Of a DNA stretch of 57,232 bases, positions 20,106-30,155 are shown in pieces (position 1 is the stretch's first letter; every line of letters starts with the position of its first letter). The position numbers and the translations under genes are program-made. The stretch is taken from contig JAQMWT010000274.1 of assembly GCA_029834535.1 (NCBI GenBank), positions 1 to 57,232 of the forward strand, in the 5' to 3' direction. Below the pieces are notes generated by a model. It made no database searches. It was not told the origin of the DNA and saw only the letters and a program-made list of their open reading frames with translations. This stretch comes from Chrysophaeum taylorii. Its lineage: Eukaryota > Sar > Pelagophyceae > Pelagomonadales > Pelagomonadaceae.

Positions 20106-21163
20106 ACAAGTGCAGGCCAGTAAGTTCGCCAGTAAGTTCACCTGGTCCCAATCTCTAACCCCAGTAAGTTCACCTGGTCCCAGTAAGTTCACCTAGTCCC
20201 AATCTCTAACCCCAGTAAGTTCGGCGTAAGCCCACTCGTGCTCACATCTACTCACCCCACTCTCCTTCGAGCTCGTCGCTCTCACCTCCGCCAATCTAAG
20301 CTGCTTTGATCCGCACACGCCGCTAGCCGTTGCGTTCACTCTAAAAACCCCAGTAAGTTCACCTGGTCCCAGTTAGTTCACCTAGGCACTCAGCTCACCT
20401 AGTCCCAATCTCTAACCCCAGTAAGTTCACCTGGTCCCAGTAAGTTCACCTACAGTGCGCGTGTAGACGCCGTAAGGGGGCTTATCGGTATTGCGCAGCA
20501 CGTGTGGGGTAGGGTGGAGTCGTCGACCCAGAAGAGCAAATCCTCGGGGTTGCCGATCGACAGAGAGCCACGTAGAGCTGGACGTGGCAGAAGACGGGCT
20601 TGGGAAAGAGGACGCCGACCTCGCGGGGCGTCTGGCCCTGGCTCTTGTTGATCGTTTGGCGTAGGCGGGCCTTAAGGGATACAGGTTGGAGGAGCCTCGG
20701 CGACAACGACACGATCAATGATGTATCTGGTACCGTTGCAGTGGCCGTGCGACGGGTCGAGGTTTCGAAGACCTTAAGCTCGCGCTCAAAGTCAGCATCC
20801 CGTTGGTTGTCAGGGAGTTGAAAACTCTACTGTAAAGAGCGAGGCGTCGTCTTCCGACCCAGCCTAGTCAGCCGAAAAGAACTCCGACGCCTCGTCTCCG
20901 GGAAAAAAAGGCCGCGGTCATGCGCGCGTTGTCGGCATCGACAGCATCGTTTCGACGGGGCGTGAGAATGGCGCGCTGAAAGAGCCGCCGCGGGTCGTGG
21001 AAATAGTCTGCGAGGTCGCCGTAGACGGCTTGGAGGATCACTGTCTGGCTCTCGCACCTACCTGATCCTTACTCTCGCGCCTACATGATCCTTACCCTAA
21101 ATCGAGGGACAAACAAACAAACAGACAAACAGACAAACGAACTTCTGTCGATTAGTAGTTAGG
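20106..21163 (-). mobile_element. Helitron-like element copy 2
   Basis: Full-length copy read on the minus strand, from the edge CTAACTACTAATCGACAG (about 21145-21163, one base altered next to it) through CAAA/CAGA tracts, the TTTAGGG leader, the decayed helicase fragment (INKSQGQ, VFCHVQLYVALCRS) and the AGTAAGTTCACC array, to ACAAGTGCAGGCC at 20106. The helicase frames are broken at the same places as in the other copies. It marks the end of the gene island. Confidence 0.85.
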
Positions 21164-21233
21164 ACAAATGGCTGGACGCACGCGTGTGTTCAGTTTAGGG
21201 TACTTTGTTTCAAGTCTGTGGATAGTACCATCG

Positions 21234-21490
21234 ACGGTCGGATAAGAAAACGAGACTAGCCCGCGCCGCAACGACGGGTCCTACAACGCGTGGGCTTTTT
21301 CCTTTTTTTGCGTGAGGGGGCGAAAGGATGCCGACTTCACTATGGGGACTAGTTCCATCGCGACGATCTCGCGGCGTGGCGGCACATACTGCTTGAGTAC
21401 AAATGAACATAGCTCAGCGATCCGTTGAGTATGTCTTAGTACAAACTGAAACATAGTTAACGGCTCGTACGAACTTTCTTATCCGACCCT
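21234..21490 (-). mobile_element. MITE copy 2 (257 bp)
   Basis: Same element as at 15199-15455, inverted. ACCATCG occurs directly outside both ends (21227-21233 and 21491-21497), a 7-base target duplication. One TIR base differs (ACGG instead of AGGG). It sits about 70 bases beyond Helitron-like copy 2. Confidence 0.9.
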
Positions 21491-21839
21491 ACCATCGTCA
21501 TCGAAGAGAGAGCACCACAATCAAGTGCGGCGGCAAAGTCAAGTCGGCCACTAGTGCCGCCGAGTTAGCCCTGCCGCCGCGCCCTGTCGACCACCACCCC
21601 CCGATTGTCGAAATGGCGCTTCTTAGATGCCGCACCTTGTGCGGAACCAGGTCTCGGACTCTGGTGCCTGCCCTGCCCTGCCCTGCCCTGCTGCTGTTGA
21701 GACAAAAAAAATGATTGATGAGAGCAGCTCGCATGATCTCATTCTAGGCGCTGGTTTTGTCAAGGTACGAAGTCTTGATGATAGTCATCGCGTGCGCGAT
21801 CTGATCTGATCTGATCTGCAAAGGCGATGAGAGGTGACG

Positions 21840-22175
21840 GGCTGGTTCCGAATAACGTGCGCGTGCCGCCTGCTCCGGAAACGGGTGCCGGAAGTCTTGC
21901 GTTGGGTTGTCCGAGGCGGCGACGCGACGGAGGGCGGTGAAAACGCAGCGAGTCAGGCCCACGGCAGCTGCGAGGCCCGCTCGCGGAAAATCGGCAAAGC
22001 TTGACCACGGAGCGACGATGGCACCGCTGCGGTCGACCCATATCCACTTGGCGATCCGGGTAGCGCGGATACGTGCGAAGAACGTGTGGCGCGCCTCGCT
22101 AACCGCAACGAAAACAACCCATTGATGCCGCCGTAGCTGCTGCGCAAGCGCTGCTCGACGAGGCCCAAGAGAGAG
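21840..22175 (-). pseudogene. Second remnant of the unknown mobile-element-type protein
   Basis: Minus-strand blocks LVEQRLRSSYG and, after frameshifts, GLTRCVFTALRRVAASDNPTQ match the order of the remnant at 5784-6190. Frames are broken by indels. A minus-strand frame continues without stop to about 22327, so the ancestral protein may have extended further N-terminally. Confidence 0.45.
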
Positions 22176-22609
22176 ACTGGGTGATTGCGGAGTCCCTGCG
22201 GTCGCGAGGACACTGTCAATGGCGCGGTCACGTAGTCACCGTAAACCTCATGGGCGCGCTGGTTTACGGCGAAGGTAGTGTTACGATGAAAGGCCACGAC
22301 CTCATACTTCGAGAACCAGCCGAACATCCTGGCGTATCAGAAATGCTCACGCCCGAGCGTGACGAGGAATCTGGGCCAGACGTGGCGCTGGGCGAGTTTG
22401 CTGCGGTACGAGCAGACAATCGGTCCGCCGCCAAATTCAGGACAAAATATCTCCGAAGCATGCGGGGTTCCTGCTGGCACGCCAGAGTACGTCAATCACG
22501 TGCTCGCGGTGGACGTCGCGGTGCACCAGCAAGGCACTCGCTTACACGAACATCCTCGATCGCGTGGCATGACCAAACAAATCATTACACCGCCATCAGC
22601 AGACGAATA
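22176..22609. other. No recognised gene
   Basis: A plus-strand frame of 160 codons (22181-22663) runs into the dispersed repeat that follows and has no motif I recognise. It is composition-rich in Arg and probably a shadow of the minus-strand remnant. Confidence 0.3.
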
Positions 22610-22770
22610 CTAGAGAACAGTAAAAACCACTGTGCCTCTGGTAGAGAATGGTGGCAGTGGTAGTGCTGCCTTTCGTCCTGTCCTCTAACGACACACAAAC
22701 AGCAGCACAGTGTTCGTTTAGTGTGAGGTTAAGGGGGGGGTGTCCTAACCCTAAGTGGATTTTTCTTAAC
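22610..22770 (+). repeat. Dispersed repeat, about 107 bp plus a 50-bp tail (copy 1)
   Basis: From CTAGAGAACAGTAAAAA to GTGTTCG this matches 35127-35235 with few differences. The tail AGTGTGAGGTTAAGGGGG, then CCTAACCCTAA, matches 35428-35475. In both copies one frame ends with the same residues, ENSKNHCASGREWWQW and a stop, whatever precedes it. Function unknown. Confidence 0.8.
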
Positions 22771-22835
22771 TACTAATCGACAGATGTTTGTCTGTTCGTT
22801 TGTTTGTTTGTCTGTTTGTTTGTCTTTAAATGTCG

Positions 22836-23867
22836 ACAAGTGCAGGCCAGTAAGTTCACCTAGTCCCAATCTCTAACCCCAGTAAGTTCACCTGGTCGCA
22901 GTAAGTTCACCTAGTCCCAATCTCTAACCCCAGTAAGTTCGGTGTAAGCCCACTCGTGCTCACATCCACTCACCCCACTCTCCTTCGAGCCCGTCCCTCT
23001 CACCTCCGCCAATCTAAGCTGCTTTGATCCGTACACGCCGCTAGCCTTTGCGTTCACTCTAAAAACCCTAGTAAGTTCACTTGGTCCAGTAAGTTCACCT
23101 GGTCACTCAGCTCACCTAGTCCCAATCTCCAACCCCAGTAAGTACACGTGGTCCCAGTAAGTTCACCTACAGTGCGCGTGTAGACGCCGGGAGGGGGCTT
23201 ATCGGTATTGCGCAGCACGTGTGGGGTAGGGTGGAGTCGTCGACCCAGATGAGTATATCCTTGGGGATGCCGATCGACAGAGAGCCACGTAGAGCTGGAC
23301 GTGGCAGAAGACGGGCTTGGGAAAGAGGACGCCGACCTCGCGGGGCGTCTGGACCTGGCTCTTGGTGATCGTTTGGCGTAGGCGGGCCTTAAGCGATACA
23401 GGTTGGAGGAGCCTCGGTGACAACGACACGATCGATCATGTATCTGGTACCGTTGCAGTGGCCGTGCGACGGGTCGAGATTGCGAAGACATTAAGCTCGC
23501 GATCAAAGTCAGCATGCCGTTGGTTGTCAGGGAGTTCAAAACTCTACTGTAAAGAGCGAGGCGTCGTCTTCCGACCCAGCCTAGTCAGCCGAAAAGAACT
23601 CCGACGCCTCGTCTCCGGGAAAAAAAGGCCGCGGTCATGCGCGCGTTGTCAGCATCGACAACATCGTTTCGACGGGGCGTGAGAATGGCGCGCTGAAAGA
23701 GCCGCCGCGGGTCGTGGAAATAGTCTGCGAGGTCGCCGTAGACGGCTTGGAGGATCACTGTCTGGCTCTCGCGCCTACCTGATCCTTACTCTCGCGCCTA
23801 CCTGATCCTTACCCTAAATCGAGGGACAAACAGACAGACAGACAGACAGACAAACAAACAAACAGTC
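22836..23867 (-). mobile_element. Helitron-like element copy 3
   Basis: Minus-strand copy directly followed, head to tail, by copy 4. It carries the array tail, the helicase fragment (TITKSQVQTP, a variant of the KSQGQ block; QLYVALCRS) and the leader. At its tail side, a partial 25-base motif copy (22822-22836) and an edge sequence (22769-22787) read in the opposite direction, so another insertion or rearrangement lies there. Confidence 0.85.
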
Positions 23868-24896
23868 ACAAGTGCAGGCCAGTAAGTTCACCTAGTCCCA
23901 ATCTCTAACCCCAGTAAGTTCACCTGGTTCCCAGTAAGTTTCATATAAGTTCACCTGGTCAGTAAGTTCACCTAGCTCACACCAACTCCTTTGAGCTCGT
24001 CGCTCTCGCCTCCGCCAATCTAAGCTGCTTCGATCCGCACGCGCCGCCTACCTTTGAGTGAGTTTACTCTAAAAACCCTTTGCTCTAAAACCCCAGTATG
24101 TTCACCTGGTCCCAGTAAGTTCACCTGGTCACTATATTCACCTATCCCAATCTCAAACCCCAGTTAGTTCACCTGGTCCCGATAAGTTCACCTACAGTGC
24201 GCGTGTAGACGCCGGGAGGGGGCTTATCGGTATTGCGGAGCACGTGTGAGGTAGGGTGGAGTCGTCGACTCAGAAGAGGATATCCTCGGGGTTGCCGATA
24301 GACAGAGAGCCACGTGGAGCTGGACGTGGCAGAAGACGGGCTTGTGGGCAAGAGGACGCCGACCTCGCGGGGCGTCTGGCCCTGGCTCTTGGTGATCGTT
24401 TGGCGTCGGCGGGCCTTACGGGATACAGGTTGGAGGAGCCTCGGTGACAACGACACGATCGATCATGTATCTGGTACCGTTGCAGTGGCCGTGCGACGGG
24501 TCGAGGTTGCGAAGACTTTAAGCTCGCGATCAAAGTCAGCATGCCGTTGGTTGTCAGGGAGTTCAAAACTCTACTGTAAAGAGCGAGGCGTCGTCTTCCG
24601 ACCCAGCCTAGTCAGCCGAAAAGAACTCCGACGCCTCGTCTCCGGGAAAAAAAGGCCGCGGTCATGCGCGCGTTGTCAGCATCGACAACATCGTTTCGAC
24701 GGGGCGTGAGAATGGCGCGCTGAAAGAGCCGCCGCGGGTCGTGGAAATAGTCTGCGAGGTCACTGTAGACGGCTTGGAGGATCACTGTCTGGCTCTTACG
24801 CCTACCTGATCCTTACTCTCGCGCCTACCTGATCCTTACCCTAAATCGAGGGACAAACAAACAGACTCCCCACACACACCCCCCCCTCTTAGCAGT
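23868..24896 (-). mobile_element. Helitron-like element copy 4
   Basis: Minus-strand copy with a more degenerate array. A two-base difference changes the frame around the KSQGQ block relative to copy 3. It ends at about 24860-24896 in CACACACACCCCC and a truncated 25-base motif (CTCTTAGCAGT), immediately meeting copy 5 in head-to-head orientation. Confidence 0.85.
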
Positions 24897-25956
24897 CCTA
24901 ACTACTAATCGACAGATGTTTCCTAACTACTAATCGACAGATGTTTGTCTGTCTGTCTGTTTGTTTGTCTGTCTGTTTGTCCCTCGATTTAGGGTAAGGA
25001 TCAGGTTGGCGCGAGAGTAAGGATCAGGTAGAAGCGAGAGCCAGACAGTGATCCTCCAAGCCGTCTACGGCGACCTCGCAGACTATTTCCACGACCCGCG
25101 GCGGCTCTTTCAGCGCGCCATTCTCACGCCCCGTCGAAACGATGTTGTCGATGCTGACAACGCGCGCATGACCGCGGCCTTTTTTTCCCGGAGACGAGGC
25201 GTCGGAGTTCTTTTCGGCTGACTAGGCTGGGTCGGAAGACGACGCCTCGCTCTTTACAGTAGAGTTTTGAACTCCCTGACAACCAACGGCATGCTGACTT
25301 TGATCGCGAGCTTAAAGTCTTCGCAACCTCGACCCGTCGCACGGCCACTGCAACGGTACCAGATACATGATCGATCCTGTCGTTGTCACCGAGGCTCCTC
25401 CAACCTGTATCGCTTAAGGCCCACCTACGCCAAACGATCAACAAGAGCCAGGGCCAGACGCCCCGCGAGGTCGGCGTCCTCTTTCCCAAGCCCGTCTTCT
25501 GCCACGTCCAGCTCTACGTGGCTCTCTGTCGATCGGCATCCCCGAGGATATACTCATCTGGGTCGACGACTCCACCCTACCCCACACGTGCTGCGCAATA
25601 CCGATAAGTCCCCTCCCGGCGTCTACACGCGCACTATAAGTGAACTTACTGGGACCACGTGAACTTACTGGGGTTTGAGATTGGGACTAGGTGAACTGAG
25701 TGACCAGGTGAAACTGGGACCAGGTGAACATACTGGGGTCTTTAAAGTAAAGGGTTTTAGAGTAAACTCAAAGGTTGGCGGCGCGTGCTGATCAAAGCAA
25801 CTGAGATTGGCGGAGGCGAGAGCGACGAGCTCAAAGGAGTTGGTGTGAGCTAGGTGAACTTACTGACCAGGTGAACTTATATGAAACTTACTGGGACCAC
25901 GTGAACTTACTGGGGTTACAGATTGGGACTAGGTGAACTTACTGGCCTGCACTTGT
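24897..25956 (+). mobile_element. Helitron-like element copy 5
   Basis: Plus-strand copy starting with the edge CCTAACTACTAATCGACAG, which is duplicated (24897 and 24922). It then has TGTC/TGTT tracts, the leader, and the helicase fragment (RAILTPRRNDVVDADNARM, NSLTTNGM, TINKSQGQTPREVGV, QLYVALCRS). A tail array of GTGAACTTACTGGG units ends with GGCCTGCACTTGT. Its inner part and that of copy 4 form a long inverted pair around 24900. Confidence 0.88.
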
Positions 25957-26578
25957 CTATCTTTACGCCCTGCCAGATTCGCCCTCGCAGATTGAACTCG
26001 GTGATGAGCGAAATCTGGGACAAACAAAACAAATGTCTGGCCAAAGACAAATAGATGTTGAGTCGTGAGGAGGCGTGTAGGAAAGTGTGCGAAGTGCATG
26101 AAAGAGATAGATGAGAGCGGAAGAGCAGGTAGGTGTGAGTGAGAAAGGAAAAAGAGCGCGAAGTTGAACAGGGAATAAGCTGAGAGGGGAAGCAAAATAA
26201 AAAGGTTATTGTAAGAAGAGGTGGATGATCAAAGAAAGGAAAAAGCATCGATCGTGAGTAAGAAGAAAAGTGGAGGAAGATGCTAAGAGGATATACGTGG
26301 AGGAAAATGCTAGGTAGGCTAATGATGAAGTATGGCGAATTCTGTTCGAGAGATCAGATCATCATCTTGTTCAGTGGCTAATGAAATAGGGGACGGTGCG
26401 TGTCGGTGGATAAATCCTAAGTGGCTGGGGGATCATCTGAGTGGAGCGGGTGGTCTAACGAATAATAACAGGAGGGATCATGGGTCAGGTAGTCGGGAAG
26501 TGTGCAGCAGACCAATGGTCGATCGAAAGGCGAATAGTGAAAGTGGCCGTAGGGATGATATTCTATTGTGACTAAAGT
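25957..26578 (-). other. Left part of the strand-asymmetric unknown block
   Basis: The minus strand is C/T-rich and G-poor, like 27854-35126. A 110-codon Leu/Ser/Phe-rich minus-strand frame (25916-26248) has no motif and partly covers the copy 5 tail. Removing Helitron-like copy 6 exactly at 26579-27853 lets the minus frame from 27854 continue 53 codons to a stop at 26417. This supports, but does not prove, that both parts were once one element. Confidence 0.4.
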
Positions 26579-26602
26579 CTTAACTACTAATCGACAGATG
26601 TT

Positions 26603-26635
<33 letters not shown>

Positions 26636-27853
26636 TTAAATGTCGACTGCTAAGAGGGGGGGGTGCGTGTGGTGTCTGTCTGTCCCTCGATTTAGGGTAA
26701 GGATCAGGTAGGCGCGAGAGTAAGGATCAGGTAGGCGCGAGAGCCAGACAGTGATCCTCCAAGCCGTCTACGGCGACCTCGCAGACTATTTCCACGACCC
26801 GCGGCGGCTCTTTCAGCGCGCCATTCTCACGCCCCGTCGAAACGATGTTGTCGATGCTGACAACGCGCGCATGGTAGGCGCGAGAGTAAGGATCAGGTAG
26901 GCGCGAGAGCCAGACAGTGATCCTCCAAGCCGTCTACGGCGACCTCGCAGACTATTTCCACGACCCGCGGCGGCTCTTTCAGCGCGCCATTCTCACGCCC
27001 CGTCGAAACGATGTTGTCGATGCTGACAACGCGCGCATGACCGCGGCCTTTTTTTCCCGGAGACGAGGCGTCGGAGTTCTTTTCGGCTGACTAGGCTGGG
27101 TCGGAAGACGACGCCTCGCTCTTTACAGTAGAGTTTTCAACTCCCTGACAACCAACGGCATGCTGACTTTGATCGCGAGCTTAAGGTCTTCGCAACCTCG
27201 ACCCGTCGCACGGCCACTGCAACGGTACCAGATACATGATCGATCGTGTCGTTGTCACCGAGGCTCCTCCAACCTGTATCCCGTAAGGCCCGCCGACGCC
27301 AAACGATCACCAAGAGCCAGGGCCAGACGCCCCGCGAGGTCGGCGTCCTCTTGGCGAAGCCCGTCTTCTGCCACGTCCAGCTCTACGTGGCTCTCTGTCG
27401 ATCGGCAACCCCGAGGATATCCTCTTCTGAGTCGACGACTCCACCCTACCCCACACGTGCTGCGCAATACCGATAAGCCCCCTCCCGGCGTCTACACGCG
27501 CACTATAGGTTAACTTACTGGGACCAGGCGAACTTACTGGGGTTTGAGATTGGGACTAGGTGAACTTAGTGACCAGGTGAACTTACTGGGACCAAGTGAA
27601 CTTACTGGGGTTTTTAGAGTGAACGCAAAGGCTAGCGGCGTGTACGGATCAAAGCGGCTTAGATTGGCGGAGGTGAGAGCGACGAGCTCGAAGGAGAGTG
27701 GGGTGAGTGTGTGTGAGCACGAGTGTGCTTACAGTGTAAGTTACACCGAACTTACTGGGGTTAGAGATTGGGACTAGGTGAACTTACTGGGACCAGGTGA
27801 ACTTACTAGGGTTAGAGATTGGGGACTAGGTGAACTTACTGGCCTGCACTTGT
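26579..27853 (+). mobile_element. Helitron-like element copy 6 with internal duplication
   Basis: Plus-strand copy from CTTAACTACTAATCGACAG to GCACTTGT. It includes a complete 25-base motif in reverse orientation (26632-26656), lying between the edge and the leader. The first roughly 167 bases of the helicase segment (leader to NDVVDADNARM) are duplicated in tandem (about 26707-26872 and 26873-27040). The rest matches copies 5 and 8. Confidence 0.88.
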
Positions 27854-30106
27854 TTTGCTAGTAAAGGTTTGACGATGTGACGGAGCGCCAGCGTGATCCC
27901 ATGAAGAGATATGACCATTTAACCAAATCGGTTTCGACATGGTAAGGTAATCGTCGTAATGAGAGCGAGTGAGGCGGAGCTGTTCCTGGAAGATGAAAGA
28001 ACCAGAATTGCCTTTCACATACGTGTCGAAGCTGTCGTCCTGAGTGTAGCGTGGGACAGCTGAAGCTAGGCTATGAGCGTGCAAAGTAATATGCGGATAA
28101 TCGTAGTGCGATGACGATATCGTGACAAAGTTGTCTGGGGTTGGCCATAAATTTGAAAACTCTAAATTTGTTGTAGACTTGGGTTCGTAGTCTCGTGTAA
28201 GTCGCCAGTGGCTATCATCGAAAGATGATTGGGCGGAGACTGAGGTTTGCGAGTGTATCGCGTATGATGGTGGATACAGGCGTGTGTCTTCTGCTGAAGA
28301 GTCGGTGCCCTGTGCAGAAAATGTAGAAGAGTCGGGCAACAGAAGAAAATGCCTGAAGGCGATGGACTGCTTGAAGATAGTGTCCGTGCCAGGGGGAGAG
28401 TTGACTTCGAAGATATGGTCAAAGTCGCATCTTTCGTGTTCTGTTCGATAAAGTTATCCTGAACTGTGACGATCGACGGATCTATTTATTTCATGTCCGG
28501 AGTCGTTTTCATCAGAATCAAATGAATCGTTTTCACCAGAATCAAACTTCCCTTGATGTACAAGCGCGAGAGAGCGCGGTGCATCCCTGGTTAATCGTGC
28601 AGTGACTGAAAGGTGAGACATTCGACAGGAGGGTGTTGTCGATATGCGAGAGCTGTACAGTATACAACGTGTAGGGAGCGTATGTTTCAAGAGAGGATTG
28701 ATATGTGGACGGGGGGTGTCCGAATAATGAGCATGATATGAGGTTCTGTCCATAATGCGAGAACTGTCCGATAATGAGTCATGCGATACTGTGACTAGCA
28801 GCGAGTGTGTGGGAATGAAGAAGTAGATAGGCATGGCAGTTAACTTCCCTTGATTCGTAACACAACTGGGTGGGGCTAGCGGTGTGCGGCAGTGACATTT
28901 GGTGGAATGCTGAGAGCAGAGCGCGTGTCCAACCTGTGGAGATTGGGGGTAATCCTCGCAGGTGCTACGGAAAGTGTGGACTGGGTGCAAATAGCAATGG
29001 CGGCTGTTGGGCTCAAAGTTATGCAATATGGAACCTGCAGTGTGAACGGAGAGGAGCGAACCGGGTGCGTCATAGGAGCGTAATATGCGAGTGTAGTCTG
29101 AGCTGTGTCCGAAGCATGATTCCGATAACAATGTCGACAGATGCGAGATATGATCAGAACTGGACGAGGATTTCGCGTGAAGTTGTGTTGTAACCAAACC
29201 ATAGTGGTGCAGAGCTTCAACGTCAAGCATAGTGCTGGGAGGGACCAGAAGAGAGGTGAGCAAAGGACTCTGCGTGCGCCTGTCATTTGGTGGCGGGCAT
29301 TTATTGCGCGAGACTAGCGATAACCGCGACGTGTGGCTTTGGCGTGATAGAACTTCGTTTGCAAATGGCAGCATGCAGGATAAAATCGAGCGAGGGTGGA
29401 ATGCTGAAACTTGAGAGGTGTGACCCGCGAGAGACTGGCGGAAGAGCGTGGGTGGCTATGAATTGCATTGATGACGGAACTTAGTGTCATCACAAATCGT
29501 CGGGGATTTGGTCGTCGGGAGTCGCGTTGAAGCGGGGAGGAACGACGAATACTCATCAGGTCTTGGCGTGTGAGAGAGGTCCTTGGGAAGAGGGACTTCG
29601 GTACGTGCCTTGAATTGAGTTCCGATGTAGCCAGAGTAGCCATAGGAAGCATGACTGATACGAATCGAAACGAATCTTGTCGTTGGTGGAAAACTAATGC
29701 GCGCTCGTAATTCGAACTGGGTGAAATCTTCGAATTGCCGGTGAAACCGAGAGACCATGATTGCGAAACGAGCGCAGAGCCGGGCAGCGGTCGGAGGAGG
29801 CGCTTCAGCGGTGGCTGAGACGACAGTGTTCTGCGTATCTTGAATCAAAAGGTGTTCGGGCATCGTACTGTGCGACAAGCGAGCGTGCGTCTCGGTTGAC
29901 GGTGAGTGTACCATGGGTATGGCGCAATGTTTGTAGTCTAAACCGAGAGGGGCGGTGAGCGTGCCGTCGCGAGTGCATTGTAGCCTGTGCGGTGTCTGGG
30001 CTTTAATCGGAATATGACATATGACGTCATACAAATCGATGGGAGCTGAATCAGACGTCGTGGGACTGGCTAGTAGTGCCGGGGAGCAGCATGTCGGGGG
30101 TAGCGC
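27836..30106 (-). pseudogene. Block ORF3: 757-codon frame interrupted by two stops, unknown
   Basis: On the minus strand one frame is open from 30106 (just after a TGA) to 27836, except for a TAG at 29456 and a TAA at 28454. It therefore reads as pieces of about 216, 333 and 205 codons. The product is rich in Ser, Thr, His, Pro and Leu, with an acidic Asp/Glu/Asn repeat near the second stop. No domain is recognised. The last six codons come from Helitron-like copy 6, whose insertion truncated the frame. An overlapping 112-codon frame at 29314-29652 is probably a shadow. Either one protein decayed by two point mutations, or stop readthrough or small separate proteins are in use. Confidence 0.45.
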
Positions 30107-30155
30107 TCAGAGATGAGGGTGGAACGCAGTCCACTTCTATCTTGGTTGCCGTGTG

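Noticed and set aside
21660..21820. CCCTG and GATCT short tandem repeats as telomere-like or regulatory repeats
   Set aside because: Only four to five units each and no known telomere sequence; simple slippage is sufficient.
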